From NCBI GenBank assembly GCA_002402105.1, contig NVVD01000002.1:164986-210797 (forward strand): a stretch of 45,812 bases of DNA. Direction: 5' to 3'. Within the stretch, counting starts at the first letter, position 1. Each line of letters opens with the position of its first letter. The notes below the pieces were generated by a model. That model was not told where the DNA came from. It ran no database searches and was given only the letters and a program-made list of their open reading frames with translations. Position numbers and translations under genes: made by a program. Positions 26,449-35,223 of this stretch are shown here, one piece after another. The stretch is from Candidatus Cloacimonadota bacterium. GTDB taxonomy: Bacteria; Muiribacteriota; UBA6191.

Positions 26449-27293
26449 AAAAAAAAGAGTCGGTTTTAATCATAGGAAGTAAGGGATATTTAGGAAGTCA
26501 CTTAGTAAGTTTTTTAAATGACTTAGAAGTAAAAACTTATAGTTTGGATATCAATAATCTTCAAGATAGAACAAAGCTTTTAATGAAGAGCGACGTTGTA
26601 ATATTAGCGAATGGATTTTCCGATCATGAAGCAGGAAAAAGAGACCCTATTTTAGACTACGATAGAAATATAAAAGATTACCTCGAAATATTTAGAGATA
26701 GAGCTTTTTCTGATAAAAAAGTAATTTATTTAGGTAGTTTATGCCAATATGGGAAAATGGCTGGCGAAGTTTTGGAAGATTATTTCGTATCACCAATTGA
26801 GCCTCAAGGTTTAAACAAAGCATATATAGAGAGTTTTTTAGAACTTATATCAAGTGTGAAAAATATTAGTTATACCTGTTTAAGATTAGGTGCAGTAATT
26901 GGTTCTAAGTTAAATTTAAAAAACCTGTCTCTTTTAGAGAAAATAATTTTATTAGATATAAAAAAAGTTGAAATTGAAATTTGGGGTGGAAAGAATCGTT
27001 GTTATAGTTATATGACTATGAATGAATTTTTACTTATTATTCAATATATTTTATTTTGTAATATTTTTGAGAACCAAATTTATAATTGTGGTTTGAAAAA
27101 TATAAAACTTTTGGAATTATCAACTTTATTGGATTCAATGAACCTGATAGAAACAAAAAATCAGCCATCTTATAATATCAATAGCTCAAAATTATTAGCA
27201 AGATTAAACCAAAGGTTGACGCTTTCTTCATTGACTACAGATGTATTAAGTTTAAAAAAAGAAATAGTCTTGTTGTTAGAGGCTGAAGTTTAA
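26445..27293 (+). CDS. NAD-dependent epimerase/dehydratase-like SDR lacking the catalytic tyrosine
   Basis: A 282-residue extended-SDR protein with a good dinucleotide motif (IIGSKGYLGSHL, 9-20) and the YLGSLCQYG segment in place of the usual S/T-containing strand. At the YxxxK position, where relatives read SPYGASK, this protein reads EPQGLNK. The Lys is kept and the Tyr is Gln. It may therefore bind NAD(P) without normal SDR catalysis, or use another residue. CLRLGAVIGS and a C-terminal YNCGLKNIKLLELSTLL keep the epimerase plan. It overlaps the PtmA-like gene by 4 bases and ends the plus-strand part of the operon, 35 bases before the convergent acetyltransferase gene. Confidence 0.72.
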   Translation: MKKKESVLIIGSKGYLGSHLVSFLNDLEVKTYSLDINNLQDRTKLLMKSDVVILANGFSDHEAGKRDPILDYDRNIKDYLEIFRDRAFSDKKVIYLGSLCQYGKMAGEVLEDYFVSPIEPQGLNKAYIESFLELISSVKNISYTCLRLGAVIGSKLNLKNLSLLEKIILLDIKKVEIEIWGGKNRCYSYMTMNEFLLIIQYILFCNIFENQIYNCGLKNIKLLELSTLLDSMNLIETKNQPSYNINSSKLLARLNQRLTLSSLTTDVLSLKKEIVLLLEAEV

Positions 27294-27328
27294 TATTAAA
27301 CCATTCTCAATTAAATAATTAAGTTTTA

Positions 27329-27991
27329 TTAAAAATATTTTTCGCCTTCTTTTCTTGTTCTAATAAATTTTGCTGGAACTCCGTAGACTACCGAGAAAGA
27401 GTTAACAGATTTAAGAATAAGGGAAGAGGCCCCAATAATAGATTGTTTTCCAATATGAATTCCATTTATTAAAGTTGCACCAATATTGATAGAAGAGTAC
27501 TCTTCAATGTAGCAATTACTTCCGGTTTTTACTCCGGGTGCGATACTTGTAAAATTTTCAAGTGTTGAGTCATGGTCTAAAGAAGAGTTAGTATTTAAAA
27601 TACAAAAATGACCTATAGAGGTAGAGCTATTAATAGAGACTCCTGACATAATAACTGTGCCTTCTCCAATAAAAACTTCTATCCCTATTGATGAATTTGG
27701 ATGGATAGCAGAAATAAATGTTAGATTTGGAGATTTTTTTTTAATTTTAGCAACAACTTTAGAACGAATAAAATTGTCTCCAATTGCAACAATAGCTCCC
27801 ATTAAAGAATGTTTTTTATATAGTTCTGAAATATCCTTATCTTCTCCAAGAATTGGGTATCCAGCTATTTTATCATTCACTTTAAAAGCTGGGTCTAATA
27901 ACCCTATGATTTTGTATTTATTTTCTTTTTGTATGATGTCAATGATTACTTTAGCATGACCAGAAGCACCAAAAATAATTATATTGTTCAT
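27329..27991 (-). CDS. PglD/NeuD-like sugar N- or O-acetyltransferase
   Basis: A 220-residue acetyltransferase. The N-terminal Rossmann-like part begins NIIIFGASGHAKVIIDII (3-20), the signature of the PglD/NeuD group. A left-handed beta helix of hexapeptide repeats follows (SIGIEVFIGEGTVIMSG, then SSTSIGHFCILNTNSSLDHD, including the catalytic His region). The C-terminus YGVPAKFIRTR is typical. In a legionaminic pathway the C4 amino group made by LegC must be N-acetylated (LegH step), and this is the only acetyltransferase seen here, so it is the best candidate. O-acetylation of the final sugar is the alternative. Ribosome site TGGAG is 7 bases before the ATG. It shares a strand with the CMP-sugar synthetase upstream. 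Confidence 0.83.
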   Translation of the reverse strand: MNNIIIFGASGHAKVIIDIIQKENKYKIIGLLDPAFKVNDKIAGYPILGEDKDISELYKKHSLMGAIVAIGDNFIRSKVVAKIKKKSPNLTFISAIHPNSSIGIEVFIGEGTVIMSGVSINSSTSIGHFCILNTNSSLDHDSTLENFTSIAPGVKTGSNCYIEEYSSINIGATLINGIHIGKQSIIGASSLILKSVNSFSVVYGVPAKFIRTRKEGEKYF

Positions 27992-28056
27992 ATTTTCTCC
28001 AGAGGTTTTTATATCGAAATTTAAACTTTATATTATTCTAAATATCTGAACAACTT

Positions 28057-28761
28057 TTAATAATTGTGATATTTCATAATAGATTCAACCATTAAAAAAT
28101 CATATATATCATCAATTTCTAACGATTTAAATTTTGGTATAACATGGGCAATTGTTTTAGAATGATAGAAACTTTTATTAGATAAATACGATTTAGTTTC
28201 AGAAATATAAATACTTCCTTCATAAAAATATACGTCATCAATATCTTGTCTTCTTAGAGTAGAAGACTTTATATCATATTTATTCAAGTAGTTGTTTTGG
28301 TCTAGCTTAACTAAAAAAGCGGGGTTTTGATCTTCGGTTAGGCTAACACCAACAATTGACTGGGCATTACTAGATAAGAGGTTTTCTATTGCTAAATCTA
28401 TATCTTTAACTTCTCTGAGTGGAGAAGTAGGCTCAAGTAATACTATATAATCAAACTCTTGATTAAGTTGTTTATAATAATTGATCGTATGAAGTAAAAC
28501 ATCAAAACTGCTAGTTTCATCTTCAGATAAATATTCTGGTCGAATAAAGGGAGTTTTAGCACCAAAATGTTTTGCTATTTTTATAGTTTCTTCACAATTA
28601 GTTGTTACAATTACTTCATCTAAATATTTAGACTTTAATCCTGATTGAATACTCCATGCAATAAGGGGTTTTCCATGTAAATTTTTAATATTTTTCCCAG
28701 GTAGTCCTTTGCTCCCTTTTCGTGCAGGGATTATTCCTAAAAAAGTTTGATTTTTATACAT
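28057..28761 (-). CDS. legF: CMP-nonulosonate cytidylyltransferase, NeuA/LegF-like
   Basis: A cytidylyltransferase of 234 residues that activates the nonulosonic acid with CTP. It has IIPARKGSKGLPGKNIKNLH (10-29), the CTP-binding loop, then PLIAWSIQSGL, VTTNCEETIKIAKHFGAKTP, LLEPTSPLR and YFYEGSIYIS, all standard for CMP-sialate and CMP-legionaminate synthetases. I chose the ATG at 28759-28761 because AAGGAT lies just before it and the family N-terminus begins there. An ATG 13 codons upstream (28800) lacks support. It is divergent from the class III aminotransferase across a 212-base gap that must hold promoters for both. Confidence 0.88.
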   Translation of the reverse strand: MYKNQTFLGIIPARKGSKGLPGKNIKNLHGKPLIAWSIQSGLKSKYLDEVIVTTNCEETIKIAKHFGAKTPFIRPEYLSEDETSSFDVLLHTINYYKQLNQEFDYIVLLEPTSPLREVKDIDLAIENLLSSNAQSIVGVSLTEDQNPAFLVKLDQNNYLNKYDIKSSTLRRQDIDDVYFYEGSIYISETKSYLSNKSFYHSKTIAHVIPKFKSLEIDDIYDFLMVESIMKYHNY

Positions 28762-28973
28762 TATTATCCTTAAAGAAGTTGAAATGATAAGAATCTTCAA
28801 ATAATACTATAAAGTAAGAAAATATTCATTAGTTTTAATATCTTTTATGAGTAAGCATATATGAAGGATCGCAGGTTAAAATAAGATTGTATTGAATGTG
28901 ATAATGGAGTTATGTTCTAATGTTAATACACTTTTATTAGGTTTAATATCTATTTTATTTGAATTGAGGAAAA

Positions 28974-30287
28974 ATGAATAGTGGACAAAAGCTTTGGCGA
29001 GAAGCAATAAAAATTATCCCAGGTGGAAATGGATTACTATCTAAACGCCCGAGTAGATATGGTGCAGATATTTGGCCAACATATTTTAGTAAAGCAAAGG
29101 GCTGTAAAATTTGGGATTTAGATGGAAATGAATATATTGATATGGCTCAAAGTGGGGTTGGGAGTGCAATTTTAGGCTATTCGGATGATGATATAAATGA
29201 AGCTGTAATACAGGCTATACATAAGGGTATAAATACAACTTTGAATGCACCAGAAGAGGTAGAATTAGCAAAAAAACTATTAGAAGTAAATCCTACAATG
29301 GGCGGAGTAAAGTTTGCTAGAGGTGGTGGAGAAGCCATGAGTATAGCTGTACGAATAGCTAGGGCTTATACTAATAAAGATATAGTGGCATTTAGTGGAT
29401 ATCATGGTTGGACAGATTGGTATTTGGCAGCTAATTTGAGTTCTAAATCTAATTTGGATGAACATTTATTATCTGGTTTGTCCCCTGTTGGTCTTCCAAA
29501 AGGATTGAGCGGTACGTGCATTCCATTTAAATATAATGATGTAGAAAACTTTTTAAAAGTAATAAGCAATAACCCAAAAATTGGAGTAATTGTTTTAGAG
29601 GGAGCGCGCTACGATTTTCCCACAAAAGATTTTTTAAAAACGATTGATGTTGAATCGAAAAAAAAAGGTATAGTTGTTATCGTAGATGAAATAACATCAG
29701 GATGGAGAGTTTCAGAGAGTGGTGTCTATAGAATATTCGACTTTAACCCTGATATTGCTGTTTATGGTAAAGCTCTTGGTAATGGTTTTGCAATTTCTGC
29801 AGTTGTTGGCAAAAAAAATATAATGTCTGTAGCAGAAGATTCATTTATTAGCTCTACTATGTGGACTGAGAGAGTTGGTTTTGTTGCAGGGCTTGCAACA
29901 ATAAATAAACTGTTGAAATACAATGTCCACAAACAACTTATTGAAATTGGTGATTACATAGGTAAAAACTGGCTTAGTTTGGCAAAAAAATATAACCTTA
30001 AATTAAGTGTAACAGATTATAAACCACTCATTGGTTTTAAATTGGGATATGGAAAAGATAATGACTCTATTATCAGTTTATTTATCCAAGAAATGCTATC
30101 TAGAGGATATCTAGTAAGTTCAAATGTATATGTAACTTTTTCTCATACTAAAGAAATTGTAGATAGATATTTAAAGGATGTTGATGAAGTATTCTATATT
30201 TTATCTAAAGCTATTGAAAGTTCATCAGTTTTGAAAAAATTAAATACAGAAATAAGGTCAGATGCTTTTAAAATAGAGTCACTTTAA
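28974..30287 (+). CDS. Class III aminotransferase, glutamate-1-semialdehyde aminomutase-like
   Basis: A 437-residue PLP enzyme that resembles HemL-type aminomutases. SKAKGCKIWDLDGNEYIDMA (39-58) is the class III opening, FARGGGEAMSIAVRIARAYT lies near the PLP phosphate, VDEITSGWR (238-246) carries the ring aspartate, and Lys266 in AVYGKALGNGFA should form the Schiff base. It is unlikely to be the housekeeping tetrapyrrole enzyme, given its place among surface-sugar genes and divergence in the C-terminal part. Similar proteins occur in nonulosonate and flagellar-glycan clusters with unproven roles. A GAGGA ribosome site precedes the ATG by about 6 bases. Confidence 0.8.
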   Translation: MNSGQKLWREAIKIIPGGNGLLSKRPSRYGADIWPTYFSKAKGCKIWDLDGNEYIDMAQSGVGSAILGYSDDDINEAVIQAIHKGINTTLNAPEEVELAKKLLEVNPTMGGVKFARGGGEAMSIAVRIARAYTNKDIVAFSGYHGWTDWYLAANLSSKSNLDEHLLSGLSPVGLPKGLSGTCIPFKYNDVENFLKVISNNPKIGVIVLEGARYDFPTKDFLKTIDVESKKKGIVVIVDEITSGWRVSESGVYRIFDFNPDIAVYGKALGNGFAISAVVGKKNIMSVAEDSFISSTMWTERVGFVAGLATINKLLKYNVHKQLIEIGDYIGKNWLSLAKKYNLKLSVTDYKPLIGFKLGYGKDNDSIISLFIQEMLSRGYLVSSNVYVTFSHTKEIVDRYLKDVDEVFYILSKAIESSSVLKKLNTEIRSDAFKIESL

Positions 30288-30308
30288 GCATAAAGATATC
30301 GATTAGAA

Positions 30309-32096
30309 ATGATAAAAAAAGAGAAAATACTTATATACGCACCTTTTCAGGGAGTAGCAGAATACTCTTTTCCATTTGTTAAGCTCTCAAATACTCTCCG
30401 AGAGTTAAACTATGAGGTAGATTTATTAACTTGTAGAGGGCTACAAATAGATTCTTGTATTCTACAAATATCTGCTCATAAAGAGTTAAACTCTATAAAA
30501 GGAAAAAAAACAATTTGTAATTGGTGCAGAGAATATACTTCGGCTAAAGAGATCTATTTTGATGAGCTGCTCGATTTAGATAGCTTCTCTTTAAATATTG
30601 AAGACCAGAATGAAATAAATAATATTGTTAAAAAATTTCAATTCAAAGATATAGAGTCTTTTGAAATTGATAAAATACCAATTGCTAGAATTGCGAGTTA
30701 TAACTTTTTATTGAGATTTCAAATTATTGATTTGAATGAAATTTCAGAATATCAATTTGAACAATTTAGAAGTTTTTATTTAAAAGCAGTACTAAAAACT
30801 TTTTTTAGTTATAAATGTTTTCTTAAACAAAAATTTTATAAAATGGTATTTGTTGGAGATCCACACTATTCTCAGAATCAAATTATTTTGAGGTTAAATG
30901 ACCTATATAATGTCAAAAGTATAGCTATGTTTCCTACTCATCATCATAAATATTACTTTGATCACTATTTATTATGTCATGGGAGTAATTATGAGTTTAC
31001 TCAAAAAATTTTATCAGCATTTACCCCTAAAGAATTTATATACGATAAAAAATCTTGTGATTTGGCATTGGCTTATGTAGAGTCATTGTGGAATAGTAAA
31101 CAAAAATCTATTTTTTCAACTCCTAAAAATAATAATCTAAGTGAGATTTTGAGATGCTGTAAAATAAAAAAGCAGCAAAAAAAAATAGTTTTATTAGTTA
31201 TGAGCTCTTTAGATGAATCTTTTGCTACAGATTTTTCAGTTTATAATAGTGAGTTATGGAGTCAATATAGTTTACTTTTTGAGAATCAAATTTTATGGAT
31301 AGAAGAGTGTATAAAATATTTTAAAAATAGGACTGATACTAAACTAATTATCAGATGTCATCCAAGAGAATATAATGAAGGAAAAACAGCAACTATTTTA
31401 GAAGTTGAAAAGTTAGCCAATAAATATAAACACGAAAATATATATTTTAATTTTCCCTCAGATAAAATATCAGTATATGATTTATTAAATATATCAGATC
31501 TATGTTTGATGAGAAGATCATCTATTGGTATTCAAGCAGGCTTAATAGGTATACCTGCAATTTCTTATGTGAATGGGAACGAACTTTATCCTGTCTTTTT
31601 TTCTCCAACTTCAATAGAAGAATATTTTTTAGATATATCAAATGTACTGAATAGTGAAAATAGTAGAAAATATGAGTACGTTGAAATACAATTTAAATGG
31701 TTAATACATTATTATGGAAAATCTTCATTCAAGTTGAACTCAAATGATTATTGGGATTTACATCCAAAAAATGATGATGAAAAAGAGATAAGAAAAAAGA
31801 AAAACCTCCCAGTACACCAAATTGATATTTACAATCAATTAACAAAAGTATTAGATTTGGATAAAAAATTATTAGAGAATTATATAAAGGGTGGAGGAGA
31901 ACTCTGGGATAATTTTGATAGTTTTAATCAAAGTAGCTTAATTGAAATAAGCTCTTTTAATTTAGTACAGATGCTACTCCAAGCAATTTTTTATAAAACG
32001 ATCAATAGCAAAAAACAACAAAGCATAAATGAACAGAGAAATCTTAATAAATCTATTAACTTTTACCTACAAATAATAGAGTCAAAAACAGTTTAA
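30309..32096 (+). CDS. Large surface-carbohydrate transferase-like protein with four-cysteine N-terminal motif
   Basis: A 595-residue soluble protein. The N-terminus (ILIYAPFQGVAEYSFPFVKL, 8-27) resembles the first half of a GT-B transferase and carries C42, C50, C70 and C73, spaced C-x7-C-x19-C-x2-C, a possible metal site. The C-terminal half has IIRCHPREYNEGK (about 347-359) and DLCLMRRSSIGIQAGLIGIP (about 397-416), which match the donor-binding motifs of capsule-type transferases. It shares this C-terminal plan with the 396-residue protein at 18075-19265. The donor, perhaps a CMP- or NDP-linked island sugar, is unknown. It begins 21 bases after the class III aminotransferase. Confidence 0.65.
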   Translation: MIKKEKILIYAPFQGVAEYSFPFVKLSNTLRELNYEVDLLTCRGLQIDSCILQISAHKELNSIKGKKTICNWCREYTSAKEIYFDELLDLDSFSLNIEDQNEINNIVKKFQFKDIESFEIDKIPIARIASYNFLLRFQIIDLNEISEYQFEQFRSFYLKAVLKTFFSYKCFLKQKFYKMVFVGDPHYSQNQIILRLNDLYNVKSIAMFPTHHHKYYFDHYLLCHGSNYEFTQKILSAFTPKEFIYDKKSCDLALAYVESLWNSKQKSIFSTPKNNNLSEILRCCKIKKQQKKIVLLVMSSLDESFATDFSVYNSELWSQYSLLFENQILWIEECIKYFKNRTDTKLIIRCHPREYNEGKTATILEVEKLANKYKHENIYFNFPSDKISVYDLLNISDLCLMRRSSIGIQAGLIGIPAISYVNGNELYPVFFSPTSIEEYFLDISNVLNSENSRKYEYVEIQFKWLIHYYGKSSFKLNSNDYWDLHPKNDDEKEIRKKKNLPVHQIDIYNQLTKVLDLDKKLLENYIKGGGELWDNFDSFNQSSLIEISSFNLVQMLLQAIFYKTINSKKQQSINEQRNLNKSINFYLQIIESKTV

Positions 32097-32112
32097 ATAA
32101 AGGGAAATAACA

Positions 32113-33048
32113 TTGGTAATAAACAAAAATAATCATACTAGAGATATTGCTCATGATAAAACATCCCAAGCAATTTTTTTATTTGGAGTTCCTAGAAGCG
32201 GAACTTTTATATTAGGAAAAATAATTCATTCGTTTAAAAATGTAGAGTGTACTTTTGAACCTCCCACTTTATTATCCTTATTTTCTTTAATAAATAAGAT
32301 AGATGAAAGTAGTTGGAAGCTATTATTTGAGACTCACTTGTTTGAAGACTTTTTTATGAATGCTTTGGCAGGTAGAAGCATAAACTGTAATAGAATAGAT
32401 GATAGTTCTGTTTATCATTCTAAAGAAGAAGGCGAAATAGAAAAAAGATTAACCTCGACTTTTAGAGAGACGACATTACAGGAAATTTGTAAAAATGGAA
32501 TAATTGCTTGTAAATTAAGCTTTATTAGTCCTGAGCTATTGAAGTTAAAAAAATGGTATCCAAACCTTAGGGTTTTAAGCTCATTAAGAGAAGCAGAGGA
32601 TGTTATTTCATCTTATTTAGTAAAAGACTGGTATTCTGATAAAAACTTTCAAAGAAACAGTTTTGTGAAACCACATATATTAAAAAATAATTACTGTATT
32701 CCTTTTTGGATACCAGAAGTAGATTATGACTTATGGATTAACTTTAGTCAAATTGAAAAAATAGCCTATGACTATATTTATATGAGTAGACAAATTAAAA
32801 AATCGGATAACAATGTAATCTGGTATAGCGATTTAGTAAATAAACCAAAAAAAACTATACAAAGGTTATCAAAGTCTATGAAAGTTGATTGGGGAACAAA
32901 AACAGAAGGCTTAGTTTCTACTATTAGCCGAAAAACAAATAGAACTTCAAGAACTATATTAAATAATGTATCAATAGAGCTAAGAGAAGAATTAAATTAT
33001 TGGAATGACTTTAATAAAAGTAGAGGAAGCTACTTTACTAATGAATGA
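32113..33048 (+). CDS. PAPS-dependent sulfotransferase-like protein
   Basis: A 311-residue protein with the 5'-phosphosulfate-binding loop FGVPRSGTFILGKII (24-38), typical of sulfotransferases that use PAPS. The second site, the 3'-phosphate motif, is suggested by LRVLSSLREAEDVISSYL, with Arg and Ser in the right order. No signal peptide is seen. In this setting it would put sulfate on a surface sugar or glycan. The start appears to be TTG at 32113, preceded by AAGGGA; no upstream ATG fits. It overlaps the next gene by 4 bases (or ends 8 bases before the preferred start at 33057). Confidence 0.72.
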   Translation: MVINKNNHTRDIAHDKTSQAIFLFGVPRSGTFILGKIIHSFKNVECTFEPPTLLSLFSLINKIDESSWKLLFETHLFEDFFMNALAGRSINCNRIDDSSVYHSKEEGEIEKRLTSTFRETTLQEICKNGIIACKLSFISPELLKLKKWYPNLRVLSSLREAEDVISSYLVKDWYSDKNFQRNSFVKPHILKNNYCIPFWIPEVDYDLWINFSQIEKIAYDYIYMSRQIKKSDNNVIWYSDLVNKPKKTIQRLSKSMKVDWGTKTEGLVSTISRKTNRTSRTILNNVSIELREELNYWNDFNKSRGSYFTNE

Positions 33049-33056
33049 AGGAAATA

Positions 33057-34424
33057 ATGAAAAAAGTCCCTTTTGTAATAAACTGTGAACAGTTAGATAT
33101 AGATGTAAATCCATCAAAGTCCTGGATATTAGAAAACTTAGATGGAGAATGTTATTTAGAGAAAATGATTCGTTTAGCTAAAGATTCAGATTTATTTAGT
33201 GCAATATTTTTATTGGTACCAGAAACTGAAGAATATTCTTGTTATGATTCTTTTGCAAAAAACGAGGTTTCGATAGTACATTGTAAGAAGTCAGATTTTC
33301 ATTGGAAAATAAAAGACCAGGCAAAGACTTGGAATAAATATATTAGAATGTATGAAAGGATACCGTGTTGGAACTATCAGCTATCTAAACGATTAAAAGT
33401 AGAGTTTGTCTATTCTATAGATGCATATGTATTGATGCCAACTTATGAAGTCATGAAAAGGGCAATTGAAATGACCTTAAAAGACTTATACTCTTATCAT
33501 ATTGTAATTGGGGTGGGATATGTTCAAGGCTCTATTTTTCCTATAAAGTATTTAGAAAAATACTATTATCAAGATACTCATCTAAATAAATTAAAATGTT
33601 TAGATTTTAATGAATTAAAGTCTTATGTTAAAGTTGAAGAAAAGCTTTTAAGGAATAATTACACTAATTTAGTGAGAAAATGTCTTACATTTGGTAGAAA
33701 AGAATTTTTTAACTTAATAAGAGAATACTTTATAGAGTTTCCTAATAAATATGATTTAACAGAAGAAACACAAGATTTTCTCTATAAATATTTGAATAAA
33801 AATATCTATAAAATAGACTTATTACCAAAAACTATTGAAATAAAACTTGATGATAAAAGTTTGCCCGAAAACTTTGTAGCTCTCTTTGAAAAAGCGTCTG
33901 AAATAGGGAGATTAACATTTATTATTTGTTTTGATGAAAGGTTTGAAGATTGGGATACTTTAATAGCTTTATTGATTGATTATAACTTACATTATATTTT
34001 AAAGACTGACGGAGATCTGGATTGTATATTATTTAAAAAACTAATAGAAGTTTTTGATATCATAGACTTTAATTTAAATGATTATTCTAAAGAGAGGTTG
34101 CAGGTTTTGAACAGTACTGTTAATTACAACAGAGTATTTAATAATTTTGATTCAATAGCTAATTATAGAGATAAAAATGCTTCTCCTCAAATTGGAATCT
34201 TATGTGTTTTACCAAGTGATAAAGTTACACAACTAAGTATTGTAAACTATTGGTTTGATAGAATGGACTTTTGTTTTGGACTTAGTAGCTTTCAAATAAT
34301 TGGAGATAAAAATCCAAAAATTCAATATATAAAATATTTTCATGAAGATGAAAGTCAAAAGAAAGCAGATATTATAGTAAATTTAAAAGGTTTTGATAAT
34401 AAAAAATATAAATTATCTTTATAA
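33057..34424 (+). CDS. Probable SpsF-like plus cysteine-less radical SAM-like protein (degenerate)
   Basis: At first sight unknown, this 455-residue protein follows the plan of the SpsF-radical SAM fusion encoded at 38819-40345. N-terminal half: DGECYLEKMIRLAKDSDLF, a MPTYEVMKRAIE segment and YDLTEETQDFLYKYL match the order of SpsF-type cytidylyltransferase blocks. C-terminal half: LTFIICFDERFEDWDTLIAL and LHYILKTDGDLD align by eye with ITLNGYGEPFITEEVYEMVT and FNIKINTNGHYL of the fusion. The CxxxCxxC cluster and its loop are missing, so it cannot hold the SAM iron-sulfur cluster. It may be a structural partner or a glycan enzyme with a new activity. The start at 33057 has AAGGAA before it; ATG at 33045 is an alternative. 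Confidence 0.55.
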   Translation: MKKVPFVINCEQLDIDVNPSKSWILENLDGECYLEKMIRLAKDSDLFSAIFLLVPETEEYSCYDSFAKNEVSIVHCKKSDFHWKIKDQAKTWNKYIRMYERIPCWNYQLSKRLKVEFVYSIDAYVLMPTYEVMKRAIEMTLKDLYSYHIVIGVGYVQGSIFPIKYLEKYYYQDTHLNKLKCLDFNELKSYVKVEEKLLRNNYTNLVRKCLTFGRKEFFNLIREYFIEFPNKYDLTEETQDFLYKYLNKNIYKIDLLPKTIEIKLDDKSLPENFVALFEKASEIGRLTFIICFDERFEDWDTLIALLIDYNLHYILKTDGDLDCILFKKLIEVFDIIDFNLNDYSKERLQVLNSTVNYNRVFNNFDSIANYRDKNASPQIGILCVLPSDKVTQLSIVNYWFDRMDFCFGLSSFQIIGDKNPKIQYIKYFHEDESQKKADIIVNLKGFDNKKYKLSL

Positions 34425-34491
34425 TAGATATAAACAATTTTGAACTTTTTGCCGATAATATTAGTGTTTGCATTTTAATTTAGGAGGAATA

Positions 34492-35220
34492 ATGAAAGCT
34501 GTTGTTATGGCTGGTGGTCTTGGAATGAGACTTCGTCCTTTAACCTCTGTTATTCCAAAACCTATGTTACCAGTTGGTGATCGCTCAATTTTAGAAATTA
34601 TTTTATTGAATTTAAAAAAAGCTGGAGTAAGTACAGTTTATATAGCCGTAAATTACATGTCAGAATATTTTAAAACTCACTTTGATAAAAACCCAATTAA
34701 AGATTTAGAGATCGTATTTAGTAATGAATTAGAGCCTCTTGGTACAGCTGGTCCATTAGGATTATTACGAGAAAAATTTAGCGAACCTTTTATAGTTGTT
34801 AATGGAGACATATTAACAAACCTTGATTTTGTTGATTTTTATAATACGTTCAAAAAAGAAAAGGCAGATATTTTAGTAGGAACAAAAAAACTATACCTCC
34901 CAACTAATTATGGTGTTATTTCTTCAGTTGGTAGTGATATTCTTTCTATTCAAGAAAAACCACAAATTGAAACTGAGATCGTAGCAGGTATATATTGTCT
35001 ATCCCCAAGTGTATTAAACTTGATACCTCACAACTCTTTTTATCAAATGAATGATTTGTTACAAACTGTTTTAGATACAGGTAGACTAAAAAAATATCTA
35101 ATTTCTGATTATTGGTTAGATATTGGTCATATGGAAAACTATGAGCAAGCTCAAAAAGATGTAAATGAATATTCACCTTTAACTCTTCAAACAAATACCT
35201 ATAAAACTAGACAAGTATAA
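34492..35220 (+). CDS. Sugar-1-phosphate nucleotidyltransferase (RmlA/PtmE-like)
   Basis: A 242-residue nucleotidyltransferase that joins a sugar-1-phosphate to a nucleotide. The signature loop VVMAGGLGMRLRPLT (4-18), IPKPMLPVG (about 21-29), LEPLGTAGPLGLL and VNGDILTNLDF are visible, and DYWLDIGHMENY is the C-terminal end of the catalytic domain. The Campylobacter PtmE guanylyltransferase of the legionaminic route has an N-terminal CBS pair; this protein has none. It may activate GlcN- or another sugar-1-phosphate for the island. The start is fixed by AGGAGG at 34482-34487 before ATG 34492; an upstream TTG at 34468 has no such support. The next gene starts 3 bases after its stop. Confidence 0.85.
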   Translation: MKAVVMAGGLGMRLRPLTSVIPKPMLPVGDRSILEIILLNLKKAGVSTVYIAVNYMSEYFKTHFDKNPIKDLEIVFSNELEPLGTAGPLGLLREKFSEPFIVVNGDILTNLDFVDFYNTFKKEKADILVGTKKLYLPTNYGVISSVGSDILSIQEKPQIETEIVAGIYCLSPSVLNLIPHNSFYQMNDLLQTVLDTGRLKKYLISDYWLDIGHMENYEQAQKDVNEYSPLTLQTNTYKTRQV

Positions 35221-35223
35221 AAA

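Noticed and set aside
27657-27959. Open frame of 100 codons on the plus strand
   Set aside because: It is antisense to the PglD/NeuD acetyltransferase, whose motifs are clear; the plus-strand peptide has no features.
34492-35220. Complete dTDP-rhamnose pathway with the RmlD-like gene
   Set aside because: RmlB and RmlC are missing, and the RmlA-like and RmlD-like genes lie in different, opposite operons.
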